Notes under the pieces: generated by a model
Databases searched by the model: none
What the model saw: only the letters and a program-made list of their open reading frames with translations
What the model was told of the DNA's origin: nothing
Translations under genes and position numbers: made by a program
Assembly: GCA_902789445.1 (NCBI GenBank)
Contig: CADAOB010000015.1
Span: forward strand, 1 to 37,679
Source of the DNA: an uncultured Bacteroidia bacterium
GTDB lineage: Bacteria; Bacteroidota; Bacteroidia; Bacteroidales; UBA932
DNA: 37,679 nucleotides
Direction of reading: 5' to 3'
In this document: positions 16,572-25,283 of the stretch, one piece after another
Position numbering within the stretch: position 1 is the stretch's first letter
Layout: the number at the start of each line of letters is the position of its first letter

Positions 16572-17771
16572 ATGAAAAAATATATCATCCTGGCGCTTTC
16601 AATGCTGACCGTCCTGGGCTGCACCCAGTTCGAGGAACTCAAGGGCGTTTCCGAAGTGAAACCCCTGACCACGGGCATCACGGTCACGACCAACACCGTG
16701 GACGCGAGCGTTCCCCGTCCGGACAGCTATACGGTCCGCTTCATCAACTACGACGAGAAGCTCGACATCAGCGCGAAGACCGACGCCACCGGCAAGGTCT
16801 CCGTCCCCAACCTGATCCCGGGCCGCTACAACGTGACCGTCTCGGCCGAAGTGGCCCAGGGCGGCTTCACCTACTACTACAGCGGCACGCTGACCAACAA
16901 GGTCATCACCAGCGACACTTCGCTGAGCATCGACGCCGCCGCCTCGAAGGCGGGCGCCCTCGTGTTCAAGGAAATCTACTACAACGGTGCCTCCGGCTAC
17001 TATTTCAAGGACCAGTTCTACGAGATCTACAACAACAGCGACGAAGTCCAGTACGTGGACGGCCTGTGCATCGGCACCCTGATGCCGGCCACCGCCTCGA
17101 CCACCATCTACAACTGGATCGTGGAAGACGGCCATCCGGAGAACTACGTGTACCTTGGCGCCGTCTGGCAGATCCCGGGCAGCGGCAGCGACTATCCGGT
17201 AAAGCCGGGTGAAAGCATCATCATCGCCCAGGGAGCCCAGAACCACAAGCTCATCAAGGACACCAGCCCGGTTGACCTGAGCAAGGCCGAGTTCGAAACC
17301 TTCATCGTCAACCAGACCGTCAACCCGGACAACCCCGAATCGGTCAACATGACCCTGAAGATCGACTTCAACGTCTTCGGTACCCAGTGGCTGTCGTCCG
17401 TGTTCGGCTGCGCTTACGTGATCTTCTTCCCCGACCGGGAATTCGACAACAGCACCTGGGTCCAGCCCGACGGCTACACGACCAAGGCCAAGGAATTCCC
17501 CATCGACTGCATCATCGACGGTGTGGAACTGGTGAACAATGCCACCAAGATCAACCAGAAACGTATGCCGACCACCATCGACGCCGGCGCGACCTTCACC
17601 GGCGCCACCTACACCGGCAAGAGCGTGTGCCGGAAGATCCGTTCGACCAAGGACGGCCGCAATCTCTATATGGACACCAACAACTCCTCCGACGACTTCC
17701 AGGTCACCGACGTGGCCGTAGTCCGTCGCGACGGTGCGGGCGTACCGTCCTGGAGTCCGGCCGCCAAATAA
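16572..17771 (+). CDS. DUF4876-type lipoprotein
   Basis: 399 residues. MKKYIILALSMLTVLGCTQF has a lipobox (VLGC), giving a lipidated protein, probably at the outer membrane. Residues about 35-110 resemble a carboxypeptidase-regulatory/prealbumin-like beta-sandwich (KTDATGKVSVPNLIPGRYNV). The region from about 130 (ALVFKEIYYNGASGYYFKDQ, then FYEIYNNSDEVQYVDGLCI) is what I recognise as DUF4876, a Bacteroidetes family of unknown function with similarity to lamin-tail/LTD-like surface domains. It is preceded by AAGGAGG, an unusually strong Shine-Dalgarno for this phylum, suggesting high expression. It sits between the TonB receptor and the DUF6850-like barrel, and may be the receptor's surface ligand-binding partner. 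Confidence 0.75.
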   Translation: MKKYIILALSMLTVLGCTQFEELKGVSEVKPLTTGITVTTNTVDASVPRPDSYTVRFINYDEKLDISAKTDATGKVSVPNLIPGRYNVTVSAEVAQGGFTYYYSGTLTNKVITSDTSLSIDAAASKAGALVFKEIYYNGASGYYFKDQFYEIYNNSDEVQYVDGLCIGTLMPATASTTIYNWIVEDGHPENYVYLGAVWQIPGSGSDYPVKPGESIIIAQGAQNHKLIKDTSPVDLSKAEFETFIVNQTVNPDNPESVNMTLKIDFNVFGTQWLSSVFGCAYVIFFPDREFDNSTWVQPDGYTTKAKEFPIDCIIDGVELVNNATKINQKRMPTTIDAGATFTGATYTGKSVCRKIRSTKDGRNLYMDTNNSSDDFQVTDVAVVRRDGAGVPSWSPAAK

Positions 17772-17797
17772 TGACTGACCCTAAAATGAAGACGAAT

Positions 17798-19321
17798 ATG
17801 AAAAGATATTTCCTGATTTCAGTGATGGCCCTGGGCGTCGCGCTCAGCGCCGCGGCACAGGGCAGTGGCACCGACTATCCCGCCCGGGTCGAACTGGTCA
17901 AAGCCCAGTCCGCCTGGTTCAATTCCGCCAACGCGGCCGGCATGACCATCGATCCGCTGGCCGTCTATCACGACCTTTCGTTCGGCTACGGCCTCGGACG
18001 CGGCGATTTCCGCCTGCAGCCCGAAGGCAATACCAATACCCTGGACATCTTCACCTCCGGCGCAACCTCGCTCGGACGCGGACAGGTGTGGGGCGCCTTC
18101 AACTACCGCAACATCTCGGCGAAGGACACCCGCTTCAACACCATGACGCTCAACCTGGAGGACGACCTCCCGTTCGTCGTCTCCGACGCCAATGTCAGCC
18201 CGTGGAAGAAGCAGCGCTATGACATGTCGATGAAGGCTTCCACCCCGCTCGTGGGCGACCTGGTGGCCTTCGGTATCAGCGCCAACTACTTTACCGAGAG
18301 CGGCGCCAAACAGGTGGACCCGCGCTGCACCGACTATGAATACGGCATCACGGCCGAACCGTCGGTGGCCTTCCACTTCGGCGGCCATACCATCGGTCTT
18401 TCCGGTATCTACCGCAACGGCGGTGTTCGCGAAGTGCCCGTCAACAGCAACAGCCAGCAGGACCAGGTGGCCTACATCCTCCGCGGTCTGGGCAACTACA
18501 CCGACGCGGTGGTCGGCTCGCTGAGCGGCATCGGCACCTTCTACTATAAGCGCAACCTCTACGGCGGTTCGCTGCAGTACGGTTTCGGCGGCCGCGACCT
18601 CAAGCTGCTGGCCGAAGGCGGCTACAGCTACCAGCTGGTCGATGCCTTCCAGACCCCGACCAAGCCGCAGCGGATGGGTTCCACCATCCAGCAGAAGATC
18701 TTCGGCAAGGCCCAGATCCTGGCCGAGAGCGAGACGGTGCTGAGCAAAGTCACAGTGGAAGGTTTCCACCGCACGACCGAAGGCGTGGAATTCCTGCAGG
18801 AACTGGGTGTCGAATGGCAGACCATCGGCAAATACATCCGCAGCAACTACGACCTGTGGCACCTGGCCCTGGGTTACGATTTCTTCCGCAAGGGTGAGGC
18901 CGGCTACAACTGGATGGCGGGTGCGCGCGCTGCCTATGACGAGCACAACGACAAGTACATCCTCCCGGCTTCCGAGATGAACTACAAGAACCTCACGGGT
19001 GAGCTCTACGCCAAGAAGAACTGGCTGATCGGCGAGGTCTCGGTGCTGGCCCAGATCCGCGGCGCCTTCCGCAAGAATCTGGAGGCCAACTACCAGTATG
19101 GCGGTGCCGAGCCCAATTCGGTGGTCGTCAAGGAGTTCTACCAGAAGGATTTCGAATACAACACGGCCGGCTGCTGGAAAGCCGGCGCCGGTGTCAACGT
19201 GGCGTTCCCGCTGGGCGGCCGCACCGCGATGTTCTGCGCCCTGGAAGGCGACTATCTCAAGCCGCTGAACCTCGACAGCAAGCGCCTGCTCGGAACCCTG
19301 ACGATCGGTTTCACCTTCTAA
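17798..19321 (+). CDS. DUF6850-like outer-membrane beta-barrel protein
   Basis: 507 residues from ATG 17798 (MKRYFLISVMALGVALSAAAQ). In-frame ATGs at 17771 (overlapping the previous stop) and 17786 are alternatives; I prefer the one that starts the signal peptide directly. The mature protein has many alternating, aromatic- and Gly-rich strands and ends in LLGTLTIGFTF, a terminal Phe typical of BAM-inserted barrels. Conserved-looking segments include YHDLSFGYGLGRGDFRLQPEG and SPWKKQRYDMSMKAS. I recognise this as the DUF6850 family that accompanies DUF4876 proteins; function is unknown. An AAGGA site at its 3' end drives the next gene, whose ATG is 9 bp away. Confidence 0.7.
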   Translation: MKRYFLISVMALGVALSAAAQGSGTDYPARVELVKAQSAWFNSANAAGMTIDPLAVYHDLSFGYGLGRGDFRLQPEGNTNTLDIFTSGATSLGRGQVWGAFNYRNISAKDTRFNTMTLNLEDDLPFVVSDANVSPWKKQRYDMSMKASTPLVGDLVAFGISANYFTESGAKQVDPRCTDYEYGITAEPSVAFHFGGHTIGLSGIYRNGGVREVPVNSNSQQDQVAYILRGLGNYTDAVVGSLSGIGTFYYKRNLYGGSLQYGFGGRDLKLLAEGGYSYQLVDAFQTPTKPQRMGSTIQQKIFGKAQILAESETVLSKVTVEGFHRTTEGVEFLQELGVEWQTIGKYIRSNYDLWHLALGYDFFRKGEAGYNWMAGARAAYDEHNDKYILPASEMNYKNLTGELYAKKNWLIGEVSVLAQIRGAFRKNLEANYQYGGAEPNSVVVKEFYQKDFEYNTAGCWKAGAGVNVAFPLGGRTAMFCALEGDYLKPLNLDSKRLLGTLTIGFTF

Positions 19322-19330
19322 GGATCCGCT

Positions 19331-21505
19331 ATGCGAAAAACCATCCTATTGATTCTTACCTGTTTGCTGTGCTCCGGTCTCGGGGCACAGCAAATTGCTG
19401 ACAGGAGCTTCGCGATTTTCGTGGACAAAGCCACGGCGGAGGCCTGCCGCAGCGAGCTGGAAGCCTACCGCAGCGCCATCGCTGCGGAGGGTCTGCCGGC
19501 TGAAATCTACGCCGATGCCTGGCGCACGCCCGAACAGGTGCGCGACTGCATCCGTCAGCTGTACCGCGAAAAGGGACTGGAAGGCGCCGTTTTCATCGGC
19601 GACATCCCCGTCGCCATGATCCAGGGAGCCCAGCATTTCACCTCGGCTTTCAAGATGGACCAGCAGACCTTTCCGATGTTCGACGCAAGCGTGCCTTCCG
19701 ACCGCTTCTACGACGACTTCGGCCTGAAATTCCGTTTCATTGCACAGGACAGCACCCGCCACGACCTGTTCTACTACTGGCTGACAGGCGATTCCGCGCA
19801 GCGTATCCACTGCGACATCTACACGGGCCGCATCCGCGCCACCGAGCCGGGTGAAGCGGGCTTTGCCCAGATCCGGGCCTATCTGAAGAAAGCCACGGCC
19901 GCGCACAAGGAAAACAACCCGCTCGACCACCTGGTCTCCTACACGGGCGAAGGTTCCTTCTCCAACAGCCTCTCGGCCTGGAAAGACGAGAGCATCACCC
20001 TGCGCGAGCAGATGCCCGCCGCTTTCACGGAAGCGGACGGCGCGAAGTTCTACATGTTCTACATGTATCCCGACATCAAGGAGGTGCTGGCACGGGAAAT
20101 GGCGCGGCCCGACGTGGACCTGATGTTCTACCACGAGCACGGAACGCCCGACCGCCAGTGGCTCACCCATCTGGCACCTGCCGAAACGGATGATGAGCTG
20201 TACGCAAACGGCCGTCTGGCCGCCCGCCAGCTGCTCCGCCGCAACGTGCGCTATGGCACCGACCCGATGAAGACCCGCGAGCGGATGATCCGCGAGCTGG
20301 GCATCGACTCCACCTGGTTCGACGGTTGGGACGATCCCGCTGTCGTCGCCCAGGATTCGCTCGACGACCTGAAAACCGGTATTGTGCTGGAGGATGTGCG
20401 CAAGTACAATCCCAATCCCCGCTTCGTGATCTTCGACGCCTGCTACAACGGCGACTTCCGCGAACAGGATTTCATCGCCGCCGAATACATCCTGGGCAGC
20501 GGCCGGACCGTGGCCTGCCTGGGCAATTCGGTCAATGTGCTGCAGGACAAGTCCTCTTCCGACCTGCTCGGCATGCTGGCGGAGGGCTACCGCGTGGGCG
20601 AATGGGCCCAGATGACCAACATCCTGGAAAGCCACATCATCGGCGACCCGACCTTCCGTTTCACGGCGTCCGGTTCCGCCAGGCGGCCCGACCTGCACAG
20701 CACCGACCCGGCCTACTGGCTCTCCGTCCTGCGGGACGAAAAGCTCCCTTCGGACCTGCAGTCCCTGGCCCTCTACAAGCTCTTCGACCTCAAGTACGAA
20801 GGCCTGTCCGACCTGCTGCGCGACACCTATTTCAACAGCCCGTCCTACATGCAGCGGCTGCAGTGCCTGCATCTGCTGCCCTACTACAACGACGGCAACT
20901 ACGCCACGGTGCTCAAGGCGGCGCTGGAAGATCCCTATGAATTCATCCGCCGCAAGGCCGTATATTATATGGGTAAGGTGGGACGGAACGATTTCGTGCC
21001 CGGCATTGTCCGGCTCTACATGGACGACTACCTGAGCGAACGCATCGCCTTCAACGTCTGGCAGAGCCTGGGCCACCTCGACACGGGGCTGGCCGCCGAA
21101 CTCTTCGACGATGCCATCGACAAGGCCGACATCTACGACAAGGAAGCCTTCCGCAAGCGCGTGCAGGCCAGCGTAGAAGGAGCCCGGGGCATGTATGTGT
21201 CGAGCCTGCGTGCGCTGAGCGATCCCGATTACAAGCGCTACAAGAAATCGTTCACCCAGTCGCTGCGCAACAATCCCTATCCGTCCCTCGTGCCCGATGC
21301 CCTGCGCAAGCTCGCAGACACGTCGGAAGACACGCAGTACCGCATCCTGCTGGCCGAAGCCCTCGGCTGGTATGTGCGCGCCTGGAACCGCGCCGACATC
21401 ATCGCCGGCTGCCGGCAGATCCTCGCCACGGAGAAGGACCTCGACCCGGCCCTGGCCGATGAACTGACCAAAACCATCAACCGTCTGGAGGAATACATGC
21501 GATGA
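19331..21505 (+). CDS. Exported caspase-fold (gingipain/C25-like) cysteine peptidase, paralogue B
   Basis: 724 residues with a signal peptide ending near GLGAQ. It aligns along its whole length with paralogues A and C: VFIGDIPVAMI, SVPSDRFYDDF, catalytic His270 in MFYHEHGTPDRQWL, catalytic Cys371 in VIFDACYNGDF (the closest of the three to the gingipain ACVNGDF), GNSVNVLQDK and LESHIIGDPTFRF. The insert between His and Cys is retained (101 residues apart). The earlier FAGHGYNS motif of A and C is replaced by YTGEGSFS, so that His is not the conserved catalytic one. The C-terminal about 270 residues contain HEAT-like helical repeats (EFIRRKAVYYMGKVGRNDFV). It overlaps the start of paralogue C by ATGA, so the two are translationally coupled. 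Confidence 0.78.
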   Translation: MRKTILLILTCLLCSGLGAQQIADRSFAIFVDKATAEACRSELEAYRSAIAAEGLPAEIYADAWRTPEQVRDCIRQLYREKGLEGAVFIGDIPVAMIQGAQHFTSAFKMDQQTFPMFDASVPSDRFYDDFGLKFRFIAQDSTRHDLFYYWLTGDSAQRIHCDIYTGRIRATEPGEAGFAQIRAYLKKATAAHKENNPLDHLVSYTGEGSFSNSLSAWKDESITLREQMPAAFTEADGAKFYMFYMYPDIKEVLAREMARPDVDLMFYHEHGTPDRQWLTHLAPAETDDELYANGRLAARQLLRRNVRYGTDPMKTRERMIRELGIDSTWFDGWDDPAVVAQDSLDDLKTGIVLEDVRKYNPNPRFVIFDACYNGDFREQDFIAAEYILGSGRTVACLGNSVNVLQDKSSSDLLGMLAEGYRVGEWAQMTNILESHIIGDPTFRFTASGSARRPDLHSTDPAYWLSVLRDEKLPSDLQSLALYKLFDLKYEGLSDLLRDTYFNSPSYMQRLQCLHLLPYYNDGNYATVLKAALEDPYEFIRRKAVYYMGKVGRNDFVPGIVRLYMDDYLSERIAFNVWQSLGHLDTGLAAELFDDAIDKADIYDKEAFRKRVQASVEGARGMYVSSLRALSDPDYKRYKKSFTQSLRNNPYPSLVPDALRKLADTSEDTQYRILLAEALGWYVRAWNRADIIAGCRQILATEKDLDPALADELTKTINRLEEYMR

Positions 21506-23607
21506 AACGACTTTCCCTCTTATTTGCCATCGCCGCCGTCCTGCTGGGTGCAGGAACGCTGGGCGCCGCCCCGAAAGCGCAGAAAGCCACCGGGACCTTT
21601 GCCATTTTCATCGACAACGCCTCTTATGACGCCTGCCGCGCCGAAGTGGACGCCTACCGCGACCAGCTGGTATCCGAAGGGCTGAACGCCGTCGTCCTTC
21701 CGGGCGACTGGGCCACGCCCGAGCAGGTGAAGGCCCGCATCGCGTCGCTTGCACGCAGGAAACCCGCGCTGGAGGGCATGGTCCTGATCGGGGACATTCC
21801 CGTGGTGCGCGTCCGCCAGGGCCAGCACATGACCACGGCCTTCAAGATGAATGAGAACACCTTCCCGCGCGCGGAATCGTCGGTCACCTCCGACCGCTAC
21901 TACGACACGCCTTCGCTGGATTTCGAATTCATCGGCCGCGACTCGGTCAATGCCCGGCATTTCTACTACAACCTGACGGAAAAGGGTGCCCAGCATGTGC
22001 AGCCGTCCTGGTATTCCGGCCGCATCCTCGTGCCGGCAGACTATCCCGGCGACCACCAGGAGATTCTGCGCCGCTATCTGCAAAAAGTAGTGGCCGCCCA
22101 CAAGCAGGTGCAGGAAGAAGGCAATCCCCTCGACCACTTCTTCTTCTTCGCGGGCCACGGCTACAACTCCGACTGCCTGACCGTCTGGCGGCAGCAGCCG
22201 CTGCTGTTCCGGGAATATTTCCCGGCGGCCTTCAAGCAGTCGTCCGGGAACCACTTCTACAATTTCCGGCAGGATCCGTATATGAAGTTCAATCTCTTCA
22301 CCGAGCTGCAGCGGACCGGGACCGACGTGTTCATGTTCAGCGAGCACGGCGCCCCCGATACGCAGTACATCAACGGCAGCTACCCGGCCAGCGGCCTGCA
22401 GGAAAATGTCGTGGAACTCAAGCGTTCGCTGCGCAGCTACTACCAGCGTCTGGAAGCCCGCCGCGGCCATGAGAAGGCCGAGGAATTCGCAGCGGAAGCC
22501 TGCAAGGAATATCATTTCGACCGCAGCATCTTCTCGCCCGAAGCCTTCGCTGCCGAAGCCAAGGGCGATTCGATCGCCAAGGCCGACGTGAACATCTCGC
22601 TCGAAGACCTTGAAAAAGTCCATACCAACGCCCGACTCGTCATCCTCAACGCCTGCTACAACGGCTCCTTCCACGAACCGGGCTATGTGGCCGGCTACCA
22701 CATCTTCGGCGAAGGAGACTGCATCGCAGCCCAGGGCAACACGGTCAACGTGCTGCAGGACAAATGGGCCGACCAGCTGCTCGGCCTGCTCGCCCTCGGT
22801 GAGCGCCTCGGCGCCTGGCAGAAGGAATTCTGCTGGCTGGAGTCGCACCTGATCGGCGACCCGACCTACCGCTTCTCGGCCGTGGCGGAAGACGCCGCCG
22901 CACTGGAAGCCGTGCAGCGTGCCGCTTCACTCAAGCACCGCGCCGAAGCCGGCAGGATGACCTCGGCCGAGATCCGCACCGTGTTCGAAAGCGATCCTTC
23001 CTGGATCGTCCGCAGACAGGCACTCCAGGCCATCGAGCCGTTCGCCGACGAGAACGCCGTGCAGGTGATCCTCCGCGGATTCAACGATCCCTTCGAGGGC
23101 ATCCGCCGCGAATGCTGCCACGCCGCCGGCCGCATCGGTGACCCGCGTTTCATCGCGCCGCTCATCAAGATCGAGACCGCAAGCGACGAAGTCATCCGCG
23201 CCCAGTATGCCGCTAACAGCGCCCTGACGCAGTTCAACCCCGCCGACATGCCGGCCGACTATGCCGCCTCGAAGCGGATGCAGCGCGTGATCAAGCGCAA
23301 CGAAGAGCAGATGCAGCTGATCCTCGATCGTGACGCCGACCCCACGGACCGCGAGTTCGCCATCCGGAGCCTGCGCAACTACCCGATGCACTGGCGTACG
23401 GACGACCTGCTGAAGATGGTCACCGACCCCACGGACAACGAGTCCCTGCGCATCGTCATGGCCGAAGCCCTCGGCTGGTTCCGCAACTCCATCGAGCGCG
23501 AGAAGATCGCCGCCACGCTCAGCGACTGCCTCGCCCGCGACAAGAGCCTCTCCCCGCGCCTGCGCCGCGAGATGACCAAGGCCGTCAAGCGGATCCAGGG
23601 GAAATAA
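21502..23607 (+). CDS. Exported caspase-fold (gingipain/C25-like) cysteine peptidase, paralogue C
   Basis: 701 residues with an N-terminal signal peptide (MKRLSLLFAIAAVLLGAGTL, cleavage near GAA or APKA). Motifs parallel A and B: MVLIGDIPVVRV, SVTSDRYYDTPSLDF, FAGHGYNSD, catalytic His282 in MFSEHGAPDTQYI, catalytic Cys385 in VILNACYNGSF, GNTVNVLQDKWADQLLGLL and LESHLIGDPTYRF. The dyad is 103 residues apart. The C-terminal part has clear HEAT-like repeats (PSWIVRRQALQAIEPFADEN, GIRRECCHAAGRIGDPRFI). All three copies keep both catalytic residues, arguing that all are active rather than regulators. Start codon overlaps the stop of B by 4 bp; a terminator follows at 23654. Last gene of the operon. 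Confidence 0.78.
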   Translation: MKRLSLLFAIAAVLLGAGTLGAAPKAQKATGTFAIFIDNASYDACRAEVDAYRDQLVSEGLNAVVLPGDWATPEQVKARIASLARRKPALEGMVLIGDIPVVRVRQGQHMTTAFKMNENTFPRAESSVTSDRYYDTPSLDFEFIGRDSVNARHFYYNLTEKGAQHVQPSWYSGRILVPADYPGDHQEILRRYLQKVVAAHKQVQEEGNPLDHFFFFAGHGYNSDCLTVWRQQPLLFREYFPAAFKQSSGNHFYNFRQDPYMKFNLFTELQRTGTDVFMFSEHGAPDTQYINGSYPASGLQENVVELKRSLRSYYQRLEARRGHEKAEEFAAEACKEYHFDRSIFSPEAFAAEAKGDSIAKADVNISLEDLEKVHTNARLVILNACYNGSFHEPGYVAGYHIFGEGDCIAAQGNTVNVLQDKWADQLLGLLALGERLGAWQKEFCWLESHLIGDPTYRFSAVAEDAAALEAVQRAASLKHRAEAGRMTSAEIRTVFESDPSWIVRRQALQAIEPFADENAVQVILRGFNDPFEGIRRECCHAAGRIGDPRFIAPLIKIETASDEVIRAQYAANSALTQFNPADMPADYAASKRMQRVIKRNEEQMQLILDRDADPTDREFAIRSLRNYPMHWRTDDLLKMVTDPTDNESLRIVMAEALGWFRNSIEREKIAATLSDCLARDKSLSPRLRREMTKAVKRIQGK

Positions 23608-23619
23608 TTTTCGTAATTA

Positions 23620-23651
23620 TTTGGTGGTTTGGATTTTAATCCGTACATTTG
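23620..23651 (+). promoter_or_regulatory. Promoter of the rplC ribosomal protein operon
   Basis: TTTG (23620-23623), 20-bp spacer, TACATTTG (23644-23651): both Bacteroidetes elements perfect with ideal spacing. The transcription start should fall near 23656-23658, inside the hairpin that follows. It begins only 13 bp after the C25-like operon's last stop codon and shows that rplC is transcribed independently of any upstream rpsJ. Confidence 0.8.
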
Positions 23652-23653
23652 CA

Positions 23654-23681
23654 GCCCTGCGAAAAATGCGCAGGGCTTTTT
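23654..23681 (+). terminator. Hairpin with T tract at the rplC transcription start
   Basis: GCCCTGCG (23654-23661) pairs with TGCGCAGGGC through 8 bp (right arm 23669-23676) with a 7-nt loop, followed by TTTTT (23677-23681). Read-through transcripts of the C25-like operon would terminate here. Transcripts begun at the rplC promoter would start inside the left arm and should escape. It is therefore a combined terminator and promoter boundary. Confidence 0.7.
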
Positions 23682-23713
23682 AACTTATTAATAAACACCA
23701 AATTAAGAACCAA

Positions 23714-24340
23714 ATGCCTGGTATTATTGGAAAGAAAGTCGGTATGACTTCCGTGTTCAGTGCCGAGGGAAAAAATCTTCCATGCACTGTGATTGAGGCT
23801 GGTCCGTGTGTTGTCACGCAAATCCGTACAGTTGAAAAAGACGGTTACGCCGCTGTACAGCTTGCCTATGACGAAATCTCCGAGAAGCACGCCAGCAAAC
23901 CCTTGAAGGGTCATTTTGAAAAGGCAGGGACCACCCCCAAGCGCAAGCTCGTCGAGTTCAAGAACGATTTCCCGATGGAGCTCAAGCTGGGTGATTCGAT
24001 TACGTTGGCCGATCTCACCAAGCGTGAGCTCAAGTGGATCGACGTGACCGGCATCTCCAAGGGTAAAGGTTTCCAGGGCGTTGTGAAACGTCACCACTTC
24101 CAGGGCGTCGGCGGACAGACCCACGGTCAGGACGACCGTCTCCGTCACCCCGGTTCCATGGGTGCATCTTCGTGGCCTTCCCGCGTTTTCCCGGGAATGC
24201 GCATGGCCGGCCACATGGGCGGCGACCGCGTGAAGGTTTTCAACCTCGAGGTCATCAAGGTCATCCCTGAGAACAATCTTATCATCGTGAAAGGTTCCGT
24301 ACCCGGAGCCAAGGGATCTTACTTAATTCTGGAGGACTAA
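23714..24340 (+). CDS. rplC: 50S ribosomal protein L3
   Basis: 208 residues, normal length. Typical L3 motifs are present: [15 protein letters not shown] at the N-terminus, the [20 protein letters not shown] loop that reaches the peptidyl-transferase centre, and [21 protein letters not shown]3 is an early assembly protein of the large subunit. Here it is the first gene of the operon, with its own promoter; rpsJ, which normally precedes it, is absent. Five bp separate it from rplD. Confidence 0.97.
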   Translation: MPGIIGKKVGMTSVFSAEGKNLPCTVIEAGPCVVTQIRTVEKDGYAAVQLAYDEISEKHASKPLKGHFEKAGTTPKRKLVEFKNDFPMELKLGDSITLADLTKRELKWIDVTGISKGKGFQGVVKRHHFQGVGGQTHGQDDRLRHPGSMGASSWPSRVFPGMRMAGHMGGDRVKVFNLEVIKVIPENNLIIVKGSVPGAKGSYLILED

Positions 24341-24345
24341 GCGCT

Positions 24346-24972
24346 ATGAAACTGGATGTTTTGAAAATCGACGGCACTGCTTCCGGCAAGCAGGTCGAAC
24401 TCGACGAGACCATTTTCGGCATCGAGCCCAACGACAATGCCATCTATCTCGACGTGAAACAGTATCTGGCTGCCCAGCGCCAGGGTACCCACAAGACCAA
24501 GGACCGCAGCGAAGTTGCTTTCTCCACCAAGAAGATGGGTCGCCAGAAAGGCGGCGGCGGTGCGCGCCACGGCAGCATCAAGTCCAACATCTACGTGGGC
24601 GGTGGCAACACCTTCGGACCGAAACCCCGCGACTATCATTTCAAGCTCAACAAGAAGCTGAAACAGCTCGCCCGTTTCTCCGCCCTTTCCTACAAGGCCA
24701 AAGAGAACGCCATCACGATGGTCGAACCCTTTACGATGGACGCCCCCAAGACCAAGGAATTCATCAAGATCCTGGAGAACCTCAAGGCCTACGGACGCAA
24801 GACCCTGGTCGTGCTTCCTGAAAATTCAAAGAATATTTACCTGTCGTCTCGCAACCTTCCTGAAGTCAAGGTCATCACCATTGACGAAATCAACACCTAC
24901 ACCCTCGTGGATGCCAATCATCTCGTGATGGTGGACGGCGTGCAGGACATCATTGCTGAAAGACGCAAATAA
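24346..24972 (+). CDS. rplD: 50S ribosomal protein L4
   Basis: 208 residues. The conserved extended loop (KMGRQKGGGGARHGS, then GGGNTFGPKPRDY), which lines the peptide exit tunnel, and the C-terminal globular domain are intact. In enterobacteria L4 also represses its own S10 operon through the leader; whether that occurs here is unknown. Thirteen bp to rplW. Confidence 0.97.
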   Translation: MKLDVLKIDGTASGKQVELDETIFGIEPNDNAIYLDVKQYLAAQRQGTHKTKDRSEVAFSTKKMGRQKGGGGARHGSIKSNIYVGGGNTFGPKPRDYHFKLNKKLKQLARFSALSYKAKENAITMVEPFTMDAPKTKEFIKILENLKAYGRKTLVVLPENSKNIYLSSRNLPEVKVITIDEINTYTLVDANHLVMVDGVQDIIAERRK

Positions 24973-24985
24973 AACCTGTCAGACA

Positions 24986-25276
24986 ATGGGAATTTTAATT
25001 AAGCCTCTCGTAACTGAGAAATTGACGGTTCTGGGCGATAAGTTGAACCGTTACGGTTTTCTTGTTGACCGCGATGCCAACAAGATCGAGATCAAGAAGG
25101 CGGTAGAACAGATGTATGGTGTTTCAGTCAAGGATGTCAATACGGTGAACTACCACGGTAAACGCAAGAGCCGTTATACGAAAGACGGTTTACAGACAGG
25201 CCGCACGAACCACTACAAGAAGGCGTTCGTTACCCTGGCCGGAGATGACAAGATTGACTTCTATAGCAACATTTAA
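24986..25276 (+). CDS. rplW: 50S ribosomal protein L23
   Basis: 96 residues from ATG 24986 (MGILIKPLVTEKLT), the standard L23 start; an in-frame ATG at 24953 would overlap rplD and add 11 unrelated residues. Conserved TEK, YGFLVDRDANKIEIKKAVE and the KRKSRYTKDG region are present. L23 sits at the tunnel exit and docks trigger factor and SRP. Confidence 0.96.
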   Translation: MGILIKPLVTEKLTVLGDKLNRYGFLVDRDANKIEIKKAVEQMYGVSVKDVNTVNYHGKRKSRYTKDGLQTGRTNHYKKAFVTLAGDDKIDFYSNI

Positions 25277-25283
25277 GTAAGCC

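Noticed and set aside
13721-16696. 991-codon minus-strand ORF opposite the TonB receptor gene
   Set aside because: Low-complexity antisense frame. The plus strand carries a complete receptor with signal peptide and plug.
13730-17771. SusC/SusD polysaccharide-utilisation pair
   Set aside because: The lipoprotein after the receptor is beta-sandwich/DUF4876-like, not the helical TPR-type SusD, and no glycoside hydrolases are nearby.
11642-23607. Prokaryotic caspase (metacaspase/CHAT) defence system
   Set aside because: All three proteins have signal peptides and sit with outer-membrane proteins, and no sensor or effector such as gasdermin or NTPase is present. Envelope proteolysis fits better.
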